Source: an endosymbiont of Bathymodiolus septemdierum str. Myojin knoll (GTDB lineage: Bacteria; Pseudomonadota; Gammaproteobacteria; PS1; Pseudothioglobaceae). Taken from it: 64,000 nt of DNA. The stretch is from assembly GCF_001547755.1 (NCBI RefSeq), contig NZ_AP013042.1, forward strand, positions 372,001 to 436,000, written 5' to 3'. Made by a program: the position numbers and the translations under genes. Under the pieces are notes generated by a model. That model saw nothing but the letters and a program-made list of their open reading frames with translations. It had not been told where the DNA came from and made no database searches. This document shows positions 57,501-64,000 of this stretch, piece by piece (the stretch's first letter is position 1; every line of letters starts with the position of its first letter).

Positions 57501-58046
57501 GTCACCCTACCTAAAGATTTGACTCACAGAAATAATAAAGCAGTGCGCGTATTGGCGTTGCTTTCAGATGTGCATTACCGCACCACTAGAAAAGGTACGC
57601 AAATGGCATCCATCGTACTTGAAGATGCTCAGATGGTATTAAATGCTGTTATTTTTTCTAAAACATTAGAAAAAGAGGGTATCAGTGATCAATTGAAGGC
57701 GGATACAGTGGTTGTGGTTTCTGGCGCCATTGAAAAAGATGACTATCGAGATGGCTGGCAATTGGTGGTTGATAACATCGAGAATATTGATAATGTTAAA
57801 GAAAAATACGCCAGAAGTTTTGATGTTTCACTCAATGAGCAACATTTGGAATTGCTAGATAAACTCTCAACAAAACTGAAAAATAGTCAAGGACAGTGTC
57901 CTGTAAAATTACATTATCAAGTAAAAGATTCTATAGGGGTGCTTCGATTAAGTAATGAATATTCTGTGCAACCTAATCAAGAATTGGTAGAGGAAATTGA
58001 TAGATTATTAGGTGGAAACTCAGGTCAAATCAATTACTCACATTGA
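54579..58046 (+). CDS. dnaE: DNA polymerase III alpha subunit
   Basis: Replicative polymerase of 1155 residues. N-terminal PHP domain (LHCHSEYSVDNSLIRI), palm with catalytic Asp pair (PDFDVDFCTDRRDEVIEY) and FDFLGLSNLTVI, GRGSGAGSLVAYSLGI, helix-hairpin-helix (YGLGAIKGVGEAVVE) and C-terminal OB fold. The 3' end overlaps convergent comEC by 13 bp. The lpx/fab genes often found with dnaE are absent. Confidence 0.97.
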   Translation: MSNEFVHLHCHSEYSVDNSLIRIPKLVDQAKELGLSAIALTDNNNLFAAVKFYKAAKNAGIKPIFGAEVTLKGEEKNASLLLLCQDKQGYLNLSELISLSYQTGKGMEGANITLEQLQQYNQGLILIAPPVHSNVAQALIENKMPEAYERAKVWQQMFGNRFYLGLQRTNRIYDEQYLHLCIELGLSLDIPLVATNDVEFLKKDEFEAHEARICITQGGLLDDARREKLYCADQYLKSSEEMQALFSDLPEALANSVEIAKRCNVHFELNKKNYLPDFPVPEGMTMAAFFSQESKKGLEGRLEGLEVDRQVYHERLDFELSVINEMDFPGYFLIVADFIRWSKDNDIPVGPGRGSGAGSLVAYSLGITNVDPIKHELLFERFLNPERVSMPDFDVDFCTDRRDEVIEYVSRKYGAEKVSQIITYGTMAAKGVVRDVGRVLGHPYGFSDRISKSIPNDLKINLSRALGRFTEDDSQENKDKWFSKELADRYNSEESVTAVLDLSLQLEGLVRNVGTHAGGVLIAPSKISDFCPTYKASDEDGVVSQFDMKDVEAVGLVKFDFLGLSNLTVIDKAVKLIHAKGLTEELIDIDTLPLDDPAVYALLQRCDTTGIFQLESEGMRGYLKKLQADSFEDIVAMLALYRPGPLDAGMVDDYINVKHGRQKVKYPHPMLKGLLAPTNGVFLYQEQVMQSAQVMAGYSLGGADLLRRAMGKKIASEMDAQRSVFVEGAAKNDIDEKKANEIFDLIDKFSGYGFNKSHSVAYAYVSFQTAWLKAHYPAAFMAAVLSRMMDDTDRVCFTVNEVRMMALTIEGPNVNESLYEFSIKDEKTITYGLGAIKGVGEAVVELLVTERKANGDYRDLFDFCMRIEKRALNKRALEALIYSGALDGFDTDRATMIQTYPIAMKQAEQRQNDLLSGQSGLFGAVQGCQEYEVNYQLALPFSFRQTLQFEKIVLGYYFYNHPTDEYKDDLKPLSVTLPKDLTHRNNKAVRVLALLSDVHYRTTRKGTQMASIVLEDAQMVLNAVIFSKTLEKEGISDQLKADTVVVVSGAIEKDDYRDGWQLVVDNIENIDNVKEKYARSFDVSLNEQHLELLDKLSTKLKNSQGQCPVKLHYQVKDSIGVLRLSNEYSVQPNQELVEEIDRLLGGNSGQINYSH

Positions 58047-60328
58047 CGAAAATAGTAACGCATAAAGTTTTTTCTGTATTCTGATATACGCATTTTATCC
58101 CCTAATAACACATCAATTTGTCCAGAGCAATTCGTTTGTAAGACCTTGATATTATTGTATTGATAGCGATTCATCACTTTTTTACTTGGGTGGCGAAAGC
58201 GGTTTTGAAAGCCACTAGAAATGGTGATTAATTCTGGTGATACCGCCTCTAAAAATACTTGTGTTGAAGAAGATTGACTGCCATGATGGGGCGATATTAG
58301 AATCGTGCTTTTAATTTTTTCTTTATGACTGTGTGCCAAATAATATTCCGCTTTTTTTTCAATATCACCTGTCAATAATGCACTATATCTACCGTTAGAT
58401 ATTTTCAAAACACAAGAAGCATTGTTATTTTTAAAACCCATTTTTTTATCTGGGTTTAAGATTTCAAATGAAACACCATCCCATTCCCATTTTTGCCCTG
58501 TTTGACAAACAGTGACTTTTGCTTTTATTTTTTTAGGCACGGAAGTGAGAATTTCTCCTATTTCAAAATTTTTATAAATATTATCAAACCCGCCAATATG
58601 GTCATTGTCTCCATGGGAAATAATAACTTTATCTAAGCGTTGAATGTGTTTTGCATGTAGATAGGGTGTGATAACGCTATTGCCAAGATTAAACCCAGAG
58701 CGGTATTTCGCACCTGTGTCAAACAGTAAAACATGGTTTCTAGTCTGTACAACATTGGCTAACCCTTGTCCGACATCTAAAGTGGTTAATAAAAATGCAT
58801 TCGTTTCTATTCTTTGGATAGGCGTTAGAAAAAGTAATCCAAGGATAGGCAAGGACAATGCCCTTAGTCTTAAGCCTTTTGGAGAAATGGCAATCAATGA
58901 TCCTGCGATAAATAAGGCCAAATCTAGCATAGAAGTTTGCGTGTAATGCCATTGGTTAAATTCAAATTTTTGCAGTTGCTCTAATAAGCTTGCCAAATAA
59001 ATTAAGGCTTGATTGGCAATTGAGAAAACCAAGGTTGCCAAGTATTCTAACCCACTAAATGCGAGCAATGTAGCGATTAAAGAGAGTGGTATGATAGCAA
59101 AACTGAAAACTGGAATGGCAATTAAATTGGCAATCGGTGAGACAATTGAACCCGTTGAAAAGAACCAGATAGTAAGAGGCAGCGTAGAAAGGCTAATGAG
59201 TAACTGCATATAAACGAGGCGATAAGCCCAAGACCTTTCTTGGTGCTGTCTGGCGCCGTAAATAATCACAGCGACCACATAAAAAGAGAGCCAAAAGCCG
59301 ACACTGAATATACTCATTGGATTGTCAATCAAGACAAGGAGCAGTGCCACGCCATAGAGTTGCCAGACATTGTGGTGGCGTTTCAGGATAATTGAGAGGA
59401 ATACCACACTTGCCATAATAAAGGCGCGACCTGTTGGAATGGAAAATCCAGCGATTAATGCATATAAAAATGCAGATAAAAGTCCGAAATAAGCACCCAT
59501 GATTTGTGCAGGTATCCTTAAGCTTAAAAACATAGAACGGCGCCAGAAGAATTGTACCAATAAAAAAATAAAGCCAGAGATGAGTCCAATATGTAAGCCA
59601 GAGATAACACTTAGATGTGTGGTGTTGGTGGCTTTGAAAAGTGCCCACTGTTTGTCGGTAATTAAAGAACGATCGCCGATAATGAGTGCATTCAAAACAC
59701 CAGAAAATTCTTGTTTTATAAGGATGGGGGAGAGCGTTTGACGAATATTTTGCCTAATTTTGTCAATAGAATAAATCGTTTTATTGGGTGCAATTAGTTG
59801 GTTAAAAGATGAATTCTTGACATATCCAGTGGCATCAATTTGTTTGTAAAATAACCATTTTTCATAGTCAAATCCACCGAGATTTTGGTAGCCATTATTG
59901 TGTTTCATTTTTAACAGTAGTTGCCAGGTATCACCAACTTGTAAATCGGGTAGCAAAACTTTTTTACGACTATACCAAGACAATTTTAATTGCCCTGAAA
60001 AAGGTGATTTGGACTTAAAAAGGAATTTAATATTGTGTTTTGATTTTTCAGGCAATCCTATGATTTCACCTGTTACTAAAATCGGTTTATTTAGGTATTT
60101 TTTATCAACCTGAGTGTTTAGAACCTGTGTCGATATTATCCCCATCCAGGCAAAACCAAGCAAGAAAATACCCAAATTCAAACTGAGCGTTTTATAGCGT
60201 CTAAAACCCGTCAAAATAGCCAGAATTATCCCGAAAATCACCATCCACTCAAACACCGTGATTTGCAGCGTATTTTTGAGTGAAAATAGCAAAATTCCGA
60301 AGCCAAAATTTAGCGCATAAATTAACAT
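58034..60328 (-). CDS. comEC: DNA uptake channel ComEC/Rec2
   Basis: Inner-membrane protein thought to pass transforming DNA into the cytoplasm. It has 764 residues from ATG 60328 (a TTG lies four codons upstream). N-terminal helices and OB-like DUF4131 part, a Competence domain with ISGLHIGLISG, and a C-terminal metallo-beta-lactamase domain with ISHGDNDHIGGFDN and SPHHGSQSSST. All signature residues look intact, so natural competence or a repair role is possible. Confidence 0.93.
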   Translation of the reverse strand: MLIYALNFGFGILLFSLKNTLQITVFEWMVIFGIILAILTGFRRYKTLSLNLGIFLLGFAWMGIISTQVLNTQVDKKYLNKPILVTGEIIGLPEKSKHNIKFLFKSKSPFSGQLKLSWYSRKKVLLPDLQVGDTWQLLLKMKHNNGYQNLGGFDYEKWLFYKQIDATGYVKNSSFNQLIAPNKTIYSIDKIRQNIRQTLSPILIKQEFSGVLNALIIGDRSLITDKQWALFKATNTTHLSVISGLHIGLISGFIFLLVQFFWRRSMFLSLRIPAQIMGAYFGLLSAFLYALIAGFSIPTGRAFIMASVVFLSIILKRHHNVWQLYGVALLLVLIDNPMSIFSVGFWLSFYVVAVIIYGARQHQERSWAYRLVYMQLLISLSTLPLTIWFFSTGSIVSPIANLIAIPVFSFAIIPLSLIATLLAFSGLEYLATLVFSIANQALIYLASLLEQLQKFEFNQWHYTQTSMLDLALFIAGSLIAISPKGLRLRALSLPILGLLFLTPIQRIETNAFLLTTLDVGQGLANVVQTRNHVLLFDTGAKYRSGFNLGNSVITPYLHAKHIQRLDKVIISHGDNDHIGGFDNIYKNFEIGEILTSVPKKIKAKVTVCQTGQKWEWDGVSFEILNPDKKMGFKNNNASCVLKISNGRYSALLTGDIEKKAEYYLAHSHKEKIKSTILISPHHGSQSSSTQVFLEAVSPELITISSGFQNRFRHPSKKVMNRYQYNNIKVLQTNCSGQIDVLLGDKMRISEYRKNFMRYYFRQCE

Positions 60329-60340
60329 AAATAATAGCAA

Positions 60341-60673
60341 TAAAAGTACACGATAATTAAGTTAAGAATTAATAATATTATAGTTTTCTAATACTCTGTG
60401 AAACACTTGATTTAATGCGTGAAACCCTAAAAGTTTTCCCCGATAATGAAATAAAAGTTAAATTGTTATTTTTTTTAAATAATTTTGTTTTGTAGGTTTT
60501 TTATAAGTAATTGATTTTTAATGATAAAAAATAAATGATTAATTTTTATTCAAAACCATAAGAAACTGCAATCCGACACCATTTTTTGTTGTTTCAGTGA
60601 AGATGTCCACAGAGTTATCCACAGTTTTGTGGGTAACTCTGTTGAAGCTTGATTTAACAAAGTTTTCCAGGTT
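60341..60673. other. AT-rich intergenic region with DnaA-box cluster
   Basis: The left part (about 60440-60560) is very AT-rich. At the right, three DnaA-box-like 9-mers occur at 12-13 bp intervals: ATGTCCACA (60603-60611), a perfect TTATCCACA (60615-60623) and TTACCCACA on the minus strand (60628-60636). The last two form a 13-bp inverted repeat (60611-60640). This could be the replication origin or a DnaA-regulated site for coaBC. Confidence 0.55.
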
Positions 60674-61867
60674 TTATAAAATATTTGAACTTAATATTTC
60701 AACAATTTTTCTTGCTATTTTTTTCTTGCTATTTTTTTCAATTTTTATGGATTTTTTTTCTGTCAAAAATAACACCTCATTTTCATCACTTTTGAAGCCA
60801 AAATCCAGGTTAGAAATATCGTTGAGTATGATGGCATCACAGCCCTTGTTTTTTAGTTTATTTTTTGCATTTTTAGTCAAATTTTCTGTCTCTGCGGCAA
60901 AACCAATACACAGCGGTTTTTGCGATAATTGACACACTGCTTTCAAAATGTCTTTGGTTGGCGCTAACGCCAAAGTGAGTGCCTTATCAGATTTCTTAAT
61001 TTTGTTTTTTTCAATGTTTTTTATATAATAATCACTCACTGCGGCACAGGCAATAAAAATGTCGCATTCGGCAATATTGTCCATCACTGTTTGATACATT
61101 TCACCAGCACTTAATGCGGAAATTGCCGTCGCTTTTTGATTTAAATGGGCGCTAATATTACCATGCACTAAGGTCACCTTTGCACCGGCTTCGATACAGG
61201 CATCAGCGAGTGCGGAACCCATCTTGCCACTTGAATGATTGGATATATATCTGACAGGGTCAATTGCTTCAACTGTTGCACCTAAAGTAATTAAAACCTT
61301 TTTACCAGTTAATGCGGTATTTTGAAAAATTGCCCCTACTTGTTGGGCAATTTCCAGAGATTCAGCCAAGCGCCCTTCACCAATATCACCACAGGCTTGC
61401 TCGCCATTATCAGGCTGAATAACAGCCACTTGTCGCTTGATTAATTTACTTAAATTCGTTTGCACATACTCGGCTGCATACATTTGTTGATTCATCGCTG
61501 GTGCAACAAGCATTGGGCAATCACTTGCTAGAACGATACTACTTAATAAATCATTTGCTTTGCCTGAGGCTAAATTAGCAAGGGTATTGGCACTGGCAGG
61601 GGCAATCAAAATGACATCTGCCCATTTTGCTAATTCAATATGCCCCATGGATAATTCCGCCTCTTTGTCCCACAAATTATGATGCACTTTGTGTTTGGAG
61701 GTTACTTGTAAGGATAATTCAGTTACAAATCGCAACCCAGCCTGAGTTACAACAACGCGCACCTGTGCACCTAAATCTTGTAATCGACGCACAATATTGG
61801 GAGCCTTGTAAGCGGCAATCGAGCCACTCACACCTAAGAGAATGTTCTTATTTGTCAATGTTTTCAT
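60674..61867 (-). CDS. coaBC: Phosphopantothenoylcysteine synthetase/decarboxylase
   Basis: Bifunctional coenzyme A synthesis enzyme. It has 397 residues: flavin decarboxylase at 1-185 (GVSGSIAAYKAPNIVRRLQ, APAMNQQMY, CGDIGEGRLAE) and CTP-dependent synthetase from about 190 (VLITLGATVEAIDPVRYISNHSSGKMGSALA). The C-terminal ~25 residues are Lys/Ile-rich. It overlaps ribD by 4 bp. Confidence 0.95.
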   Translation of the reverse strand: MKTLTNKNILLGVSGSIAAYKAPNIVRRLQDLGAQVRVVVTQAGLRFVTELSLQVTSKHKVHHNLWDKEAELSMGHIELAKWADVILIAPASANTLANLASGKANDLLSSIVLASDCPMLVAPAMNQQMYAAEYVQTNLSKLIKRQVAVIQPDNGEQACGDIGEGRLAESLEIAQQVGAIFQNTALTGKKVLITLGATVEAIDPVRYISNHSSGKMGSALADACIEAGAKVTLVHGNISAHLNQKATAISALSAGEMYQTVMDNIAECDIFIACAAVSDYYIKNIEKNKIKKSDKALTLALAPTKDILKAVCQLSQKPLCIGFAAETENLTKNAKNKLKNKGCDAIILNDISNLDFGFKSDENEVLFLTEKKSIKIEKNSKKKIARKIVEILSSNIL

Positions 61868-62916
61868 TTTAATGCTGCTGTTATTTTAATGTCTTCACCA
61901 ATCATTCTAATATCCTGAATATTGAGTGATAATTTATCATCCATCTTTTTAATTACAAGGTCCACCATTGAATTTGCATCACTGCCCATTAATATTGGTG
62001 CAGTGTAAATAATGAATTCATTCACCAATCCTGCATCAACCATTGCACCAATCAAACCAGGCCCGGCTTCTAATAAAACACTGTTAATATCTTGCGCTGC
62101 TAATTGCGACAAAATATCGCTTAAAACTAATTTTCCTGCATTATTGAGTTTGCTATTGGACATATTGAAAACTTGCGTTTCAGCGTCTGTCGAAAAAATA
62201 TTAAGCGTCGTGTCTGTAATTTGATTCTTACCATCTACAACCACTCGCAAAGGCTTTACATTGACATCATTAAGACGCACTGTCATTGATGGATTGTCGG
62301 CTAATACCGTACCAGAGCCCGTCATAATTGCCTGATGATTGGCGCGTAATTTTTGCACATCTAATCTTGCTGCTTCGCCTGTAATCCATTGACTTTCACC
62401 CGATGACATTGCTGTTTTCCCATCAAGACTCATTGCGATTTTGCAAGTCACAAATGGTAAGCCAGTTGTCATTTTTTTGATAAAAGCACGGTTCAGATAT
62501 TTGGCTTCACTTTCAAGTAAGCCAATTTTGACAACAATGCCCGCATCTTCCAACATTGCCACACCTTTACCACCCACTAGGGGATTGGGGTCAAGCATAG
62601 CAATAATAACTTCTTTTGCGCCCGAGTCAATAATCGTTTGTGCACAAGGTGGTGTTTTTCCTTGATGTGAACAAGGCTCTAGAGTGACATACAAAGTAGC
62701 ATCATTTGCTTGATGATTAATTTCTGCTAACGCATTGCTTTCCGCATGGGCTGCGCCGAATTTTTGATGGTAACCTTGCGCAATAATTTCGTCATTTTTT
62801 GTAATAACGCAACCTACCATTGGATTTGACTGTACACCATATTGCCCCTTGCGAGCAAGTTTAAGTGCCAGCGACATAAATTGCGTCGCATTTGTTGAAA
62901 AAGTTACCACAGTCAT
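61864..62916 (-). CDS. ribD: Riboflavin biosynthesis deaminase/reductase
   Basis: Carries out the deamination and reduction steps of riboflavin synthesis. It has 350 residues: zinc deaminase at 1-145 (HAESNAL, EPCSHQGKTPPC) and NADPH reductase after (KIAMSLDGKTA, VDGKNQ). Forms a two-gene flavin/CoA operon with coaBC, divergent from recA. Confidence 0.95.
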   Translation of the reverse strand: MTVVTFSTNATQFMSLALKLARKGQYGVQSNPMVGCVITKNDEIIAQGYHQKFGAAHAESNALAEINHQANDATLYVTLEPCSHQGKTPPCAQTIIDSGAKEVIIAMLDPNPLVGGKGVAMLEDAGIVVKIGLLESEAKYLNRAFIKKMTTGLPFVTCKIAMSLDGKTAMSSGESQWITGEAARLDVQKLRANHQAIMTGSGTVLADNPSMTVRLNDVNVKPLRVVVDGKNQITDTTLNIFSTDAETQVFNMSNSKLNNAGKLVLSDILSQLAAQDINSVLLEAGPGLIGAMVDAGLVNEFIIYTAPILMGSDANSMVDLVIKKMDDKLSLNIQDIRMIGEDIKITAALK

Positions 62917-62963
62917 TCAATTAATCGTAAAATTAAAGCCTTATTTTACCTCGGAGAAACCTC

Positions 62964-63986
62964 ATGAATGAACAGAAAAAACAAGCGCTAAAATCAGCGT
63001 TAGCTCAGATTGATAAACAATTTGGCAAAGGCTCGGTAATGTTCCTTGGTGATGATGAGGTGAATTCAGACATTGAAGCGGTTTCTACGGGCAGTTTGAG
63101 TTTGGATATTGCGCTTGGCATCGGTGGCTTGCCAAAAGGGCGAGTTATTGAAATTTACGGACCTGAATCTTCGGGTAAGACAACGCTAACTTTGCATGTG
63201 ATTGCAGAAATGCAAAAACTCGGTGGCACCGCTGCATTTATTGATGCAGAACATGCATTAGACCCACAATATGCCAAAAAATTGGGCGTCAATACCGATG
63301 AATTGCTGATTTCTCAGCCCGATACAGGTGAACAAGCATTGGAAATTACCGATATGTTGGTGCGTTCAGGTAGTGTTGATGTCGTGGTGATAGATTCTGT
63401 TGCCGCTTTGACGCCAAAGGCAGAAATCGAAGGTGAAATGGGTGCATCACATATGGGTTTGCAGGCGCGTTTGATGTCACAAGCGCTAAGGAAGCTAACC
63501 GCTAACATTAAGAAAACCAATACCATGGTTATTTTTATTAACCAATTAAGAATGAAAATTGGTGTAATGTTCGGTAATCCTGAAACGACAACAGGCGGTA
63601 ACGCCTTGAAATTTTACGCATCTGTACGCTTAGATATTCGTCGTATTGGTGCGATTAAAAAAGGTGATGAAATTATGGGTAATGAAACTCGGGTTAAAGT
63701 GCTAAAAAACAAAGTGGCACCACCGTTCAAACAAGCGGAATTCCAGATTCTTTATAACGAAGGTATTTCTCGTGAAAGTGAAATCATTGATTTGGGCGTT
63801 AAATATGAATTGGTGGATAAAGCCGGCGCTTGGTATAGCGTTGGTAGCGAAAGAATTGGACAGGGTAAAGATAAGGCGCGTGACTATTTGAAAGAGCATC
63901 CGGAAATGTGCGCCGACCTAGAAGAGAAAATCAAAGCAAAAGTGCTTAACCCGGAAGAAGTAAAGAAGGATAAAAACACTGAGTAA
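62964..63986 (+). CDS. recA: Recombinase RecA
   Basis: Strand-exchange protein and, in other bacteria, SOS coprotease. It has 340 residues: Walker [26 protein letters not shown], loop L2 [31 protein letters not shown] precedes the ATG. No LexA box (CTGT-N8-ACAG) is visible in the 47-bp gap to ribD. Confidence 0.98.
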   Translation: MNEQKKQALKSALAQIDKQFGKGSVMFLGDDEVNSDIEAVSTGSLSLDIALGIGGLPKGRVIEIYGPESSGKTTLTLHVIAEMQKLGGTAAFIDAEHALDPQYAKKLGVNTDELLISQPDTGEQALEITDMLVRSGSVDVVVIDSVAALTPKAEIEGEMGASHMGLQARLMSQALRKLTANIKKTNTMVIFINQLRMKIGVMFGNPETTTGGNALKFYASVRLDIRRIGAIKKGDEIMGNETRVKVLKNKVAPPFKQAEFQILYNEGISRESEIIDLGVKYELVDKAGAWYSVGSERIGQGKDKARDYLKEHPEMCADLEEKIKAKVLNPEEVKKDKNTE

Positions 63987-64000
63987 AACTGCTTACAATA

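Noticed and set aside
60481-60600. Long AT-rich run considered as a terminator for coaBC or comEC
   Set aside because: It lies upstream of comEC and downstream of coaBC without a GC-rich hairpin next to a T run in the right orientation.
62917-62963. LexA operator before recA
   Set aside because: No CTGT-N8-ACAG match in the gap.

Overview
The window reads as one contiguous piece of an AT-rich gammaproteobacterial chromosome. The best fit by gene content is a sulfur-oxidising bacterium of the SUP05/Thioglobus/bivalve-symbiont type: it has a soxXYZAK thiosulfate-oxidation cluster with no soxB or soxCD beside it, a siroheme synthase, a cytochrome c maturation pair, two ammonium-transporter modules, and gammaproteobacterial gene orders (tRNA-Tyr-Gly-Thr-tuf, tRNA-Trp-secE-nusG-rplKAJL-rpoBC, dapA-bamC, hisI-hisE-tatABC, mraZ-rsmH-ftsL-ftsI). 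The genus is inferred; no rRNA gene is present to prove it. I see no prophage, CRISPR array or intact insertion sequence. One probable MITE, a family of palindromic repeats that sit inside genes, and a few odd inverted repeats are the mobile-looking material.

Layout. 0-9 kb: a partial Cys-rich gene, cysG, a small DUF2892 membrane protein, tRNA-Leu, serB, ccmF-ccmI, a DUF4143 ATPase behind a 64-bp inverted repeat, and dapE-trmD. 9-17.6 kb: a nitrogen region with glnK-amtB, dapA-bamC, a divergent NAD-dependent DNA ligase, a second glnK-amtB and an ANTAR antiterminator gene. 17.6-24.4 kb: hisI-hisE-tatABC, a nuclease, and an oxidative-stress group (glutathione reductase, a ferritin-like gene broken by a stop codon, peroxiredoxin-glutaredoxin, a divergent OxyR-like regulator), then an amidase. 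24.4-28.7 kb: prfB, rpsO, lpxL and dnaG. 28.7-31.3 kb: a subtilisin-like protease with duplicated PPC domains and a PrcB-like partner. 31.4-35.4 kb: the start of the dcw division cluster with a probable MraZ operator. 35.4-50.4 kb: malic enzyme, tRNAs, tuf and the secE-to-rpoC block. 50.4-64 kb: trpE, soxXYZAK, dnaE, comEC, a DnaA-box cluster, coaBC, ribD and recA.

The most notable find lies at 15035-15305, between the ligase and the second glnK. A promoter matching the sigma-70 consensus in both hexamers is followed by two successive units. Each unit has two short hairpins with hexanucleotide loops carrying A at position 1 and G at position 4, and the second hairpin overlaps the 5' arm of an intrinsic terminator. 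This is the architecture of an ANTAR-protein antitermination target, apparently in tandem, and the gene just after this glnK-amtB pair encodes an ANTAR protein. That protein's receiver domain has Asn where the phospho-accepting Asp should be. I infer a self-contained nitrogen-response module in which ANTAR binding releases two attenuators in series.

Other points to check: a palindrome built from a shared 13-mer lies in frame inside ccmI and ftsI (as Lys-Pro-Gly-Leu repeats) and across the trmD stop codon; a nonsense codon in the encapsulated-ferritin-like gene; missing key residues in LpxL and OxyR; a hexanucleotide microsatellite in the protease; and a DnaA-box cluster beside an AT-rich stretch that could be an origin.
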